A stretch of DNA of 64,000 nucleotides. Origin: G963663315 sp963668255. Lineage in GTDB: Bacteria; Pseudomonadota; Gammaproteobacteria; Arenicellales; Poriferihabitantaceae. Below the pieces are notes generated by a model that ran no database searches, had not been told where the DNA came from, and was given only the letters and a program-made list of their open reading frames with translations. Location of the stretch: positions 868,001 through 932,000 of the forward strand of contig OZ220708.1 of assembly GCA_965116595.1 (NCBI GenBank), given 5' to 3'. How positions within the stretch are numbered: position 1 is the stretch's first letter; every line of letters begins with the position of its first letter. The position numbers and the translations under genes are program-made. Below are positions 51,073 through 60,432 of this stretch, one piece after another.

Positions 51073-54000
51073 TTACGCCACCCAATCGCGGGCGTTCAGG
51101 AACATTCTGATCCACGGGCTGTATTCGCCCCAGTCGTCGGGGCGCCAGGAATTTGAAACGGTTCGTAAGACTCGTTCCGGGTGCGGCATCATGATTGTGA
51201 ATCGGCCATCAACGTTGGTGAATCCGGTCCATCCATTTCCAGAGCCGTTGGGGTTGTATGGATAGACGGTGGTCGGATTGCCATGATTGTCGATATACCC
51301 TAAACAGACCTGACCGTTGAGCTTTATCCTGACCTCGTGAAGCGGCTCTGCAAATCTCACCCTGCCTTCTCCATGGGCTGAAGATACGGGTATTTTCGAA
51401 CCTGCCATGCCGCGAAGCAGAATCGATTTTTCCGAGCACACCTCCACCATCACAAAACGGGCTTCGAACTGCTCGGAATGGTTGCGGATGAATCCGGGCC
51501 AATCGGAAGCGCCGGGAATAATGCTCTTGATTGACGACATCATTTGACAGCCATTGCACACGCCCAGGGCAAAACTATCCGACCGCTCGAAAAAACGCTC
51601 GAAGCGCTCCTTCAGTTGCGGGTTGAACAAAATCGATTTTGCCCACCCTTCACCTGCACCCAGCACGTCACCGAATGAAAAGCCGCCACAAGCAGCCAGT
51701 CCCTTGCAATCGTCGAGAGTCGCTCCATTGATCAGATCCGTGGTGGTAATGTCGACCGCATCAAACCCGGCGCTGTGAAATGCTGCGGCCATTTCCAGTT
51801 GTCCATTGACCCCCTGCTCCCGCAGTATTGCCACTCTTGGACGGGTCAGACTGATTTTCGGCGCCATATCTGCCGCAGCAGGGGTCCGATCCGGGATATT
51901 CCCGTCACAGGAAAAACTCAAGTTACAAAACAATCCCGGGTCTGTCTCATCCTGCAGGCGTTGATATTCCTGATCGGCGCATTGCGGATTGTCTCTGATG
52001 CGCTGTATATGCCAGGAAGTCTGAGACCAGATCTGATGACACTGGATTCGACTGCGGGAGAATATTTCTTCACCCCGTCTGATAATCCGTATGCTGCCAT
52101 CGGCAGCGGGTTGCCCGAGTCGATGCAGACAATCCGTCATGCCTGAGGATCTTGCGCAATCCAGAATTTCGTCACGCTGCGCCTGGCGGGTTTGAATCAC
52201 TGCGCCCAGTTCTTCATTGAACAGGAGTGCCAGTGTCTCTCCTGTCAGGGCGCCGAGATCAATCAACAACCCGCAACGTGAAGCAAAAGCCATTTCACAT
52301 AAAGTCGCCAGCAACCCGCCATCTGATCGATCATGATACGACAACAGACAGGAATCACGATTGAGTTTCTGGATCAGGGCAAAGAAGCGCTTCATCCTGA
52401 TGGCATCATCGAGATCAGGCGCCTCGGACCCGACCTGATTAAAAGTCTGCGCGAGGACACTCCCTCCCAACCGATTTTTTCCGGCTCCCAGATCAAGTAA
52501 CCATAAATCGGTCGGTTGATCGCCTGTCTGAAGAACGGGAGTCAAGGTTTTGCGAACATCGGATACAACGGCAAATGCGCTGACTATCAAGGACAGTGGA
52601 GAGACCACTTTTTGTTGACAGCCGTTCTCATCCTGCCATACCGTTTTCATTGACATCGAATCCTTGCCCACTGGAATTGAAATTCCCAACTGCGGGCACA
52701 ATTCCATGCCAATTGCGCGGACGGTGTGATAAAGCCGGGCATCATGACCTTCTTCGCCAGCAGCCACCATCCAGTTTGCTGACAACCTGATTTGCCCGAT
52801 GTCATCAATACAGGCGGCGGCAAGGTTGGTAATCGATTCTCCAATCGCCATACGGCCGCTGACTGGCCCATCAATCACCGCGAGAGGAGTTCGTTCACCA
52901 ATGGCGAAAGCTTCACCGGCGTTACTTCGATAACCTGCACAACTGACCGCAACATCCGACACCGGCACCTGCCATGGACCTACCATCTGATCCCTAGCAA
53001 CCAGTCCGGTGACACTGCGGTCGCCAATAGTCACCAGGAAGGTTTTGTCCGCCACCGCAGGGAATGCCAGCACCCTGTCCACGGCCTCGTCGATGGTGAG
53101 GCCGGAGATATCAAATTCGCCAGATGTTTTTATTTCGGTGACCGCGTTTCGAAACATTTTCGGCGGCAAACCGAAAAGCACTTCCATCGGCAAGTCTACC
53201 GGGGAAACCATCTCCCCGGAAGCGTCTGAATCCTGTCCCCCGAAGTACGAATCCGTAAGCCTGAGCGTGGATTCGGTCGTTGCCATGCCTACCCTGGCAT
53301 ACAGACACCGCTCCCGATGGCAAATCTGTTCGAACTCCTGGTATCTGTTCCGGTCGATTGCAAGCACATAACGCTCCTGGGATTCATTGCACCAGATCTG
53401 CATCGGCGACATGCCGGGCTCGGTATTCAATACATTGCGCAGTTCGAATCTTCCGCCTGATTCACAATCGTGTACCAGTTCGGGTAGTGCATTGCACAAT
53501 CCGCCCGCTCCAACATCATGGATGGAAATAATCGGATTGTTCTCGCCCATTGAGCAGCAGGCATCAATCACTTCCTGGCAACGTCGTTGCATTTCCGGGT
53601 TGCCGCGCTGCACAGAAGCAAAATCCAGGGATTCGGAGCTGTCCCCGGAAGCAATACTGGATGCCGCTCCACCACCGAGGCCAATCAACATGGCTGGTCC
53701 GCCAAGGACTACGATGGGCGTGCGGTCAGGTATCGGTTTCTTGACAACATGCCCGGGGCGTATATTGCCCAGCCCTCCTGCGAGCATGATCGGCTTGTGG
53801 TAACCGTGGCGTTGCCCCGGCTTGTCTGTCGCCTGTTCAAAAGTTCGAAAGTAGCCGCATGTATTGGGGCGACCAAACTCATTGTTGAATGCCGCTGCCC
53901 CTAGCGGAGCCTCAATCATGATTTGCAGTGGCCCGGCGATGCGCCGTGGTTTTTGCTGCGGCAACTCCCAGGGCTGTGCGAGTTCAGGCAGCCGCAGATG

Positions 54001-55026
54001 GGATACCGAATAACCGACCAGCCCCGCTTTCGGTTTTCCTCCCCGGCCAGTGGCGCCCTCGTCCCTGATTTCTCCTCCCGAACCTGTGGCGGCGCCGGCA
54101 AATGGAGAGATGGCGGTAGGATGGTTATGCGTTTCCACTTTCGCAACGAAGTGTACCGGCTCTTCAACAAACGAATAAAGACGCGATCCGGGGTCCGGGG
54201 CAAACCGTTCAGTTTCAGTGCCTTCAAGTACGGCCGAGTTATCTCTGTAGGCCGACAGCGTCCAACTGCTGTTTTGATTATGAGTATTGCGAATCATCGA
54301 AAACAGGGACCTGTCTTGGTCGATACCGTCAATATTCCACTGCGCGTTAAAAATCTTGTGCCTGCAATGCTCGGAATTGACCTGGGCAAACATCATCAAC
54401 TCCACATCGGTGGGATTCCTGTCCAATTCGGTAAACCGCTTCAACAGGTAGGCCTGCTCTTCATCGCTCAGTGCGAAACCAAATTCCCGATTGGCTGATT
54501 CAAGAGCCTGCGCCCCCCCTGCCAGCAAGTCGATCACCACCAGGGGTGCGGGGGCAGATTGGACGAACAGTGCACAGGTATCCCGCTCACTGTCGAGCAG
54601 AGACTCGGTCATTGGATCATAAATCACTCCAACGGCGGATTCCGGGGCCAGATTATCGAGCCCGGCAAACTGCCATTGAATACCGCGCTCAACCCGCCTG
54701 ATCGAACCCAGACCGCAAAGATGAAATATATCAGTCGCTTTGCTCGACCACGGAGAAATCGTCCCCAGTCGCGGGACGACATACCGCGTCAGTTGTTCGC
54801 TCACTTCCGGCCGGGTTGCAGTGGTCAGCCGGTCACCTGCAGTATCGACATTGAGCAACTGTGCAACAATGTCAACCTGCCCGGATCGAAGCGCTTCACT
54901 GTTATCGACAAAGTAATAAAAATGTGCGTCGATGCGGGTACACGATGGCGCGAATTGCTGAATCCGTGCAAGAACTTTTTGTTTGCGAAATTCAGATAGC
55001 GCATCAGCGCCTAGATAAATCAGCAC
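51073..55026 (-). CDS. purL: Phosphoribosylformylglycinamidine synthase PurL
   Basis: The 1317-residue large-type PurL makes FGAM from FGAR with glutamine. It has the N-terminal PurS-like domain, the ATP-binding PurM-like halves with SVVAKVETHNHPTAISPFAGAATGSGGEIRDEGATGRG-type sequence (here FVAKVETHNHPTAISPF), and a C-terminal glutaminase with GVCNGCQMMS and HPERVLRT. It is the single-chain gammaproteobacterial form. The start is GTG at 55026 (VLIYLGADALSEF read as Met). It is preceded by dapA with a 64-bp gap. Confidence 0.97.
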   Translation of the reverse strand: MLIYLGADALSEFRKQKVLARIQQFAPSCTRIDAHFYYFVDNSEALRSGQVDIVAQLLNVDTAGDRLTTATRPEVSEQLTRYVVPRLGTISPWSSKATDIFHLCGLGSIRRVERGIQWQFAGLDNLAPESAVGVIYDPMTESLLDSERDTCALFVQSAPAPLVVIDLLAGGAQALESANREFGFALSDEEQAYLLKRFTELDRNPTDVELMMFAQVNSEHCRHKIFNAQWNIDGIDQDRSLFSMIRNTHNQNSSWTLSAYRDNSAVLEGTETERFAPDPGSRLYSFVEEPVHFVAKVETHNHPTAISPFAGAATGSGGEIRDEGATGRGGKPKAGLVGYSVSHLRLPELAQPWELPQQKPRRIAGPLQIMIEAPLGAAAFNNEFGRPNTCGYFRTFEQATDKPGQRHGYHKPIMLAGGLGNIRPGHVVKKPIPDRTPIVVLGGPAMLIGLGGGAASSIASGDSSESLDFASVQRGNPEMQRRCQEVIDACCSMGENNPIISIHDVGAGGLCNALPELVHDCESGGRFELRNVLNTEPGMSPMQIWCNESQERYVLAIDRNRYQEFEQICHRERCLYARVGMATTESTLRLTDSYFGGQDSDASGEMVSPVDLPMEVLFGLPPKMFRNAVTEIKTSGEFDISGLTIDEAVDRVLAFPAVADKTFLVTIGDRSVTGLVARDQMVGPWQVPVSDVAVSCAGYRSNAGEAFAIGERTPLAVIDGPVSGRMAIGESITNLAAACIDDIGQIRLSANWMVAAGEEGHDARLYHTVRAIGMELCPQLGISIPVGKDSMSMKTVWQDENGCQQKVVSPLSLIVSAFAVVSDVRKTLTPVLQTGDQPTDLWLLDLGAGKNRLGGSVLAQTFNQVGSEAPDLDDAIRMKRFFALIQKLNRDSCLLSYHDRSDGGLLATLCEMAFASRCGLLIDLGALTGETLALLFNEELGAVIQTRQAQRDEILDCARSSGMTDCLHRLGQPAADGSIRIIRRGEEIFSRSRIQCHQIWSQTSWHIQRIRDNPQCADQEYQRLQDETDPGLFCNLSFSCDGNIPDRTPAAADMAPKISLTRPRVAILREQGVNGQLEMAAAFHSAGFDAVDITTTDLINGATLDDCKGLAACGGFSFGDVLGAGEGWAKSILFNPQLKERFERFFERSDSFALGVCNGCQMMSSIKSIIPGASDWPGFIRNHSEQFEARFVMVEVCSEKSILLRGMAGSKIPVSSAHGEGRVRFAEPLHEVRIKLNGQVCLGYIDNHGNPTTVYPYNPNGSGNGWTGFTNVDGRFTIMMPHPERVLRTVSNSWRPDDWGEYSPWIRMFLNARDWVA

Positions 55027-55090
55027 ACAATTAAATCCTTGATTAAGAAATTCCCGGGTCCTGCAATAACAGACATCGGTTGTTCAGGGT

Positions 55091-55981
55091 TCAACCGCCT
55101 TGCAATCGTCCAACACCTGCAGTTGTCATCGCCTCTCTAAGTTGATCATGATACTGTTCAGAGAACTCGGTCAGCGGCAAGCGAATCCCCTTGCCGACAT
55201 AACCCATTTCATGCAAACCCCATTTAGCCGGAATCGGATTGGATTCAAGGAAAAGCGCCTCGTGTAACGGGTCCAGCCTCCGATTGATATCCTCAGCAAC
55301 GCCGAAATCACCCTGTACTGCCGCAGCCAGCATTTCATGCATCAACCCTGGCGCAACATTGGCTGTCACCGAAATACAACCATGACCACCGGCCTTGACC
55401 AATTCCAGGGCAGTGTCGTCATTACCTGCATAAACAGCAAAGTCCGGGCCGCAACGCTGATTGAAATCCGCCACCCGGGGAATATCCGAAGTGGCATCCT
55501 TGATACCCACAATATTGGGGATTGCCGCCAGTTCAACGACCGTATCATTCAGCATGTCGAGAGAGGTTCGTGACGGAACGTTGTAGAGGATTTGCGGAAT
55601 GTCAACCGCCTCAGCGATATACTTGAAATGCTGGTACAAACCATGTTGAGTCGGCTTGTTGTAGTAAGGAACAACCAGCAGACAGGCGTGAACACCCAGT
55701 GCTGCGGCTCTGCTGGTCAACTCCACGGCCTCTGATGTCGAGTTTCCGCCGGTACCGGCGATGATCGGTATCCTGTCATTGGCAAAATCGACAGTCCTGG
55801 AGATAACATCAATCTGCTCATCAATAGTCAGGGTCGCTGCTTCCCCCGTGGTGCCAACAGAAATAATCCCGTCGGTCCCATTTTCTACATGGAAATCCAC
55901 CAGTTTCTGAAGGCTGGGGTAATCAACCGCACCATCATCCAGCATCGGCGTAATCAACGCCACCATGCTACCTTTCAGCAT
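55091..55981 (-). CDS. dapA: 4-hydroxy-tetrahydrodipicolinate synthase
   Basis: DapA condenses pyruvate with aspartate semialdehyde in lysine/diaminopimelate synthesis. The 296-residue TIM barrel has GTTGEAATLTIDEQ (near 44), YNVPSRTSLDM (Tyr of the proton relay), and the Schiff-base lysine in VGIKDATSD (near 161). Full length. It lies on the same strand as purL and downstream of a metallo-hydrolase gene; the 129 bp upstream hold no clear hairpin. Confidence 0.95.
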   Translation of the reverse strand: MLKGSMVALITPMLDDGAVDYPSLQKLVDFHVENGTDGIISVGTTGEAATLTIDEQIDVISRTVDFANDRIPIIAGTGGNSTSEAVELTSRAAALGVHACLLVVPYYNKPTQHGLYQHFKYIAEAVDIPQILYNVPSRTSLDMLNDTVVELAAIPNIVGIKDATSDIPRVADFNQRCGPDFAVYAGNDDTALELVKAGGHGCISVTANVAPGLMHEMLAAAVQGDFGVAEDINRRLDPLHEALFLESNPIPAKWGLHEMGYVGKGIRLPLTEFSEQYHDQLREAMTTAGVGRLQGG

Positions 55982-56110
55982 TTCTTCCTCAAGCGGATTG
56001 AAGTTTCAGGAACGATGATCTTACTGTTTTAAGAATTGTTAAACAAGCCGTAATCTGCCCTGATCTCAATTCAATTCAACGCTTCGGCCAGACCGCCCGG
56101 GCCAATGCCC

Positions 56111-56902
56111 CTACCAGTTGTTTCTCAACTCACGCAGTTTGATAAATACGGTTTGTGGACCGGGTGTGTCGCCGATTTCAGGAAATTTCAACTGCAACTG
56201 TTCAATCACCTGCGGACTTTGTAATCTGAAAAACGTATTTATTTCCTTTTCCTGCGCCAGATTGGTCACCAGCGCTTTTTCAGGGTTCTGCTTTGCTGTT
56301 TCAGACAGCAGCGATTTCGCGGCCTGATTGCCCGGTTCCCGATCAAGGGTGAATTCGAGGTTATTATGAAGGTAGTCATGACCCGGATAGATCAATGTGC
56401 TATCTGTTAACTGCACCAGCTGTTGTACGAAGGTTTCATAAAGCTCCTTCGGGTGACCGCCGTTATGACAGTTTCCGGCGCCTGCATTGAACAGCGTATC
56501 GCCGCTGAACAGCGCCGGGGTCTGGGTATGGCTCAGCAGGCAGACATGGCTCATCGTGTGTCCCGGCGTGTCCAGCACTTCCAGTTCTACGGTTTTGCCT
56601 GCCTTGATGACATCTCCGGCCTTGAGACCACGGGACATTTCAGGAATCGCTGACCGGGCACGATGATGAGCCAATACCGGTGCGCCTGTGGCGGCCACCA
56701 TTTTCCGGTTTCCTCCAGTGTGGTCACCATGCTCGTGGGTATTGACAATTCCGGTAATATCCCATCCCTGGTCTTTGGCATACCCCAGGCACTTTTTGTG
56801 ATCCAGCGGATCAATTGCCAGCGCTTCGCCCGTTTCCGGACAGGCTATCAGATAATTGAAATTCCGGTAAGCATTACCAGTCCAGATTTGTTTGATAATC
56901 AT
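56111..56902 (-). CDS. Metallo-beta-lactamase fold hydrolase, hydroxyacylglutathione hydrolase-like
   Basis: The 263-residue glyoxalase II-like protein has the metal motif THEHGDHTGG (residues 54-63), a third His in LDTPGHTMSHVCLL, and the GDTLFNAGAGNCHNGG and YPGHDYLHNN segments. In GloB these bind two metals and hydrolyse S-lactoylglutathione. The C-terminal part is glyoxalase II-like with NTFFRLQSP. The usual GloB residues that contact glutathione are not obvious to me, so the exact substrate is open. It lies 9 bp after the amidotransferase gene. Confidence 0.88.
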   Translation of the reverse strand: MIIKQIWTGNAYRNFNYLIACPETGEALAIDPLDHKKCLGYAKDQGWDITGIVNTHEHGDHTGGNRKMVAATGAPVLAHHRARSAIPEMSRGLKAGDVIKAGKTVELEVLDTPGHTMSHVCLLSHTQTPALFSGDTLFNAGAGNCHNGGHPKELYETFVQQLVQLTDSTLIYPGHDYLHNNLEFTLDREPGNQAAKSLLSETAKQNPEKALVTNLAQEKEINTFFRLQSPQVIEQLQLKFPEIGDTPGPQTVFIKLRELRNNW

Positions 56903-56911
56903 ATTCGTCTC

Positions 56912-57658
56912 TTATTGTTGGAGAAAATTGCCAACCCATTTCATGATTTTAGCTGAATCGGTATTGTGTTGTTCAAGGGAACGAATTGTGCGCTGGTAGA
57001 CCTCCTGCCCGATCAGTTCCTTTCTGAATTCTGCCCTGAAGGCACAGAATTCCTTGTTGAATTCCGGATGTCCCTGGATGCCGAGCATTTTGTTGTCCGC
57101 AACAATCATGCTGTTGGGGCAAAATTCATTTTCCGCGATGGTTTCAAATTCCGGCGGCACATCCACCACCTGATCCTGATGGACGACAATCAGATTGTAC
57201 AGATCACCATCCAAAGCCTCCGACGATGCGTCGGAATCATTCATCCATGATTTTCTGTCCGTAATTCTTACTGTCTGAATACCAAAACCCCAGCCGGATT
57301 CGGACCTTGAAGCTCTGCCGCCGAGGGCATGGGCCAACAGTTGATGTCCGAAACAGATTCCCACCACGCGAACATTTTCATTCCAGCAATCAACAACAAA
57401 CCGCTGCAGGGATTTTATCCATGGCAGGTCTTCATACACGCTGTACCGGGACCCGGAAATTACATAGCCGTCAAATTTTCCGGGCCGTGGCAGTACTTCA
57501 CCTTCAAAACATCGAATCTCAGTCAACCGGATATTTTTCGAACCCGGATCAAGGGTGTTCTGAAACATTCCGGCATAACTGCCATATTGCTCACGGTCAG
57601 CTTCCTCTACGTCATCACACAGCAGCAGCCCGACATTAAGTGGTGATTGATTCTTCAT
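56912..57658 (-). CDS. Class I glutamine amidotransferase-like protein
   Basis: The 248-residue protein from ATG 57658 (MKNQSPLNVGLLLCDDVEE) has a complete class I amidotransferase core: nucleophilic Cys in GICFGHQLLAHALGG and His-Pro-Glu in GIQGHPEFNKEF. It is a stand-alone domain like GMP synthase glutaminase paralogues and gamma-glutamyl hydrolase-like proteins, so it may act on gamma-glutamyl amines or other small substrates. No partner synthetase is adjacent. It is close upstream of the glyoxalase II-like gene; the frame is open upstream but that would overlap coaBC. Confidence 0.85.
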   Translation of the reverse strand: MKNQSPLNVGLLLCDDVEEADREQYGSYAGMFQNTLDPGSKNIRLTEIRCFEGEVLPRPGKFDGYVISGSRYSVYEDLPWIKSLQRFVVDCWNENVRVVGICFGHQLLAHALGGRASRSESGWGFGIQTVRITDRKSWMNDSDASSEALDGDLYNLIVVHQDQVVDVPPEFETIAENEFCPNSMIVADNKMLGIQGHPEFNKEFCAFRAEFRKELIGQEVYQRTIRSLEQHNTDSAKIMKWVGNFLQQ

Positions 57659-57722
57659 AGTAATTTTGGTTTTACTCCGGCAAGGTAATTTCCTGGTTTT
57701 ACAGTCCCCGCTGGCTTGCTCA

Positions 57723-58979
57723 TCAGCCGGGTTGTTCATCACATTGCTCAAGCAGTCCCGAGATTTCTTCAATAATCCGGACCGCCAGTCGATACTTATC
57801 GGTTCGGGCAATGGTGGACTTGTCCACTTTATCCCTGTTCCTGTTCGCTTCGCTCCTGAAATACAACAACGTGACTGCATTGTCCTCGCTGTCGAATACA
57901 CTTTCATTGCCAGCAACATCATTGGCAACGATCATATCGACATTCTTTGTCTTCAGCTTGTTGTATGCATTATCCACCAGATTCTCGGTTTCAGCGGCGA
58001 ATCCGACCGTAAAGGGCCTGTCAGCCAATGCCGCCACCTGCGCCAGGATATCCGGATTCCTGACCAGGGTGATGGTTGTCTGCTCGTCGTTCTTTTTGGT
58101 TTTCTGCGATGCCGCCTGCACCGGACGATAATCTGCTACCGCAGCCACAGAGATAAATATATCTGCTGTGTCAACATGTTGCATGACCTGATCACGCATC
58201 TGTTCTGCCGAAATCACATTTATTCGCCTGAGTCGGGACGGTGTTTCCAGATTAACCGGGCCGGATATCAGGGTCACTTCAGCGCCGAAGTCGATGGCTG
58301 CCCGTGCAACGGAGAACCCCATTTTTCCGGAACTGTGGTTTGTAATTCCCCGTACCGGGTCAATCGCCTCCCAGGTTGGGCCTGCTGTTACCAGAACCGA
58401 TTTCCCCGCCAGCAACTGCGGAATACCATCACCGAGTATCTGTTGAGCGATTTGTTCCGGTTCAGTCATCCGCCCCGGACCATTTTCTCCACAGGCCTGG
58501 TTGCCCTGTGCCGGCCCTATTGTGCGAATTCCCCATGTTTCCAGTATTTTCAGATTTTCCCGGGTCGCCCGATTCTGCCACATTTGCTGATTCATGGCAG
58601 GGGCGATGATCAATTCTGCTTCAGAAGCAAGAATCAACGTAGACAACAGGTCGTTGGCTTCTCCATGTACCACTTTTGAGATGAAGTTTGCTGTAGCCGG
58701 GGCAACGACAATGGTTTCAGCCCATCGCGCCAGTTCGATATGCCCCATACCCGACTCGGCATCAGTGTCCAGTAAATGCTGGAAAACAGGATGCCCGCTG
58801 ACCGCCTGAAGAGTGAGTGGAGTAATAAATTCCTTCGCCGCCTCAGTCATCACGACGCGAACATCCGCACCCCGTTCCAGCAGCCTTCTGACCAGGTCCG
58901 GTGATTTGTAAGCCGCAACCCCACCTGTCACACCAACCAGAATTCTTTTGTTTCTGCGTATTGTCGCAGCAGTATTCAT
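57723..58979 (-). CDS. coaBC: Bifunctional phosphopantothenoylcysteine decarboxylase/synthase
   Basis: The enzyme makes 4'-phosphopantetheine precursors for CoA. The 418-residue protein from ATG 58979 (MNTAATIRRNKRILVGVTGGVAAYK) has the N-terminal flavoprotein CoaC part with VTGGVAAYKSPDLVRRL and MNQQMWQNRATREN near the catalytic Cys in NQACGENG, and the C-terminal CoaB part with VTAGPTWEAIDPVRGITNHSSGKMG and DMIVANDV. Divergent from radC, the usual coaBC/radC arrangement; the 132-bp gap holds no obvious structure. Confidence 0.96.
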   Translation of the reverse strand: MNTAATIRRNKRILVGVTGGVAAYKSPDLVRRLLERGADVRVVMTEAAKEFITPLTLQAVSGHPVFQHLLDTDAESGMGHIELARWAETIVVAPATANFISKVVHGEANDLLSTLILASEAELIIAPAMNQQMWQNRATRENLKILETWGIRTIGPAQGNQACGENGPGRMTEPEQIAQQILGDGIPQLLAGKSVLVTAGPTWEAIDPVRGITNHSSGKMGFSVARAAIDFGAEVTLISGPVNLETPSRLRRINVISAEQMRDQVMQHVDTADIFISVAAVADYRPVQAASQKTKKNDEQTTITLVRNPDILAQVAALADRPFTVGFAAETENLVDNAYNKLKTKNVDMIVANDVAGNESVFDSEDNAVTLLYFRSEANRNRDKVDKSTIARTDKYRLAVRIIEEISGLLEQCDEQPG

Positions 58980-59111
58980 AATGTAGAGTTCAGGGTGAAA
59001 AAGGAAGCCTCCCATGCGGGGACTTCTGCCTGCCAGCAACACACTGATTTTGTATAGTTCCTGTATCGTAGTTCAAGTGTGGAGTTTAACTTATTTATAT
59101 GGAAATTAATC

Positions 59112-59795
59112 ATGACAATAAAGGAGTGGCCAGAGTTGGAACGGCCGAGAGAAAAACTTTTACATCAAGGCGCGAGTTCACTCAGCGACGCCGAATTGCT
59201 CGCCATATTTCTTCGCACCGGCGTGCCGGGAAAATCCGCAGTGGATATCAGCCGGGATTTGATCGGCCAGTTTGGAAATTTGAGAGGAGTGCTGACCGCA
59301 AACCAGGAGCGGATATGCCAGATGCCGGGGCTCGGCCCGGTAAAATTTTCATACATGCAGGCAGCATTGGAATTGGGGAGACGCTTTCTTGGTGAAAAAA
59401 TTCAACGCCAGGGCGTGATGACCAACCCTGAGTCGGTCAACGATTTTCTCAGTTTTCATCTGCGCGACAGGGGTCGGGAAATTTTTGCGATTCTGTTTCT
59501 CGACAGCCGGCATCAGGTGATCAAATACGAAGAATTATTTTATGGCACACTGGGCAGCGCTTCCGTCCATCCACGGGAGGTGATCAAACAGGTCCTGCAC
59601 CACAACGCAGCCGCGATCATCATTGCCCACAACCACCCGTCAGGTATTGCCGAACCCAGCCAAAGTGATGCCGACATCACCGTCAAGATTCAAAAAGCGT
59701 TACAACTGATTGATGTCAGGCTACTGGATCACATTATTGTTGGCGATGGTGAATTCGTTTCGTTGAGTAACAGAGGCATCATCCAGGGAGGATGA
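59112..59795 (+). CDS. radC: RadC family protein (JAB/MPN domain)
   Basis: The 227-residue protein from ATG 59112 (MTIKEWPELERPREKLL) has an N-terminal helix-hairpin-helix part (residues 20-100) and a C-terminal JAMM metalloprotease-like domain with EELFYGTLGSASVHPREV and HNHPSGIAEPSQSDADI. Historically linked to DNA repair, but its biochemical role is unresolved. The frame is open 33 bp upstream; the chosen start matches family N-termini. rpmB and rpmG, which often follow radC, are absent. Confidence 0.93.
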   Translation: MTIKEWPELERPREKLLHQGASSLSDAELLAIFLRTGVPGKSAVDISRDLIGQFGNLRGVLTANQERICQMPGLGPVKFSYMQAALELGRRFLGEKIQRQGVMTNPESVNDFLSFHLRDRGREIFAILFLDSRHQVIKYEELFYGTLGSASVHPREVIKQVLHHNAAAIIIAHNHPSGIAEPSQSDADITVKIQKALQLIDVRLLDHIIVGDGEFVSLSNRGIIQGG

Positions 59796-59892
59796 CCAAT
59801 CAACTGAACCGCCTGCATGGCGATATCATGGACTGGACATGCGAATTTATGGTTATAATTCGCCGTCATTCACGATACTGTTCAGGCCGTTC

Positions 59893-60429
59893 ATGAAATC
59901 AAGAGAGCGACGAGTAGGCATCACTCTGGTCCATACCGGCAGCGGAAAGGGAAAATCCTCCAGTGCATTCGGCGTTGTATTCCGAGCCGCCGGCTGGGGA
60001 CTGAAAGTCTGCGTGATTCAATATATCAAAGGCAAATGGAAAACCGGTGAACAGCTTGCCGCAGAAAAATTTGATAACATTGAATGGCATGTGATGGGGG
60101 ATGGATTTACCTGGGATACCAATAACCCTGAACAGGATATTCAAACCAGCAGGAAAATCTGGGAATTCAGTAAGGAAAAAATCCTCTCCGAAGAGTTTGA
60201 TCTTGTCGTACTGGATGAAATTAACTACTGTTGCGGTTTTGGCTGGATCACTGGTGAAGAAATTGCAGAATTCATCACCCGCCAGAAACCGGGCTGGCTC
60301 TACCTCGTCCTGACTGGCAGGGATGCCGCGCCGCAAGTCATCGAAGCAGCTGATACCGTGACTGAAATGAGCAAAATCAAGCACGCTTTTGACCAGGGCA
60401 TCCTGGCAGCCCAGGGAGTGGAATTCTAG
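59893..60429 (+). CDS. cobO: Cob(I)alamin adenosyltransferase, BtuR/CobO type
   Basis: The 178-residue P-loop enzyme adenosylates corrinoids to give adenosylcobalamin. It has HTGSGKGKSSSAFGVVFRAAGWGLKV near the N-terminus (P-loop GSGKGKSS), the WETGEQ-like WKTGEQL, LVVLDEINYCCGFG and LVLTGRDAAPQVIEAAD. Length is normal for CobO. The start at 59893 (MKSRERRVGITLVHT) follows a TATAAT at 59854-59859. It ends 3 bp before the sarcosine oxidase beta gene, so the two are likely co-transcribed, an arrangement that has no obvious biochemical reason. Confidence 0.92.
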   Translation: MKSRERRVGITLVHTGSGKGKSSSAFGVVFRAAGWGLKVCVIQYIKGKWKTGEQLAAEKFDNIEWHVMGDGFTWDTNNPEQDIQTSRKIWEFSKEKILSEEFDLVVLDEINYCCGFGWITGEEIAEFITRQKPGWLYLVLTGRDAAPQVIEAADTVTEMSKIKHAFDQGILAAQGVEF

Positions 60430-60432
60430 GCG

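Noticed and set aside
53923..54498. 191-codon open frame on the plus strand opposite purL
   Set aside because: It is antisense to the highly conserved PurL coding sequence, has no recognisable domain and reflects codon composition.
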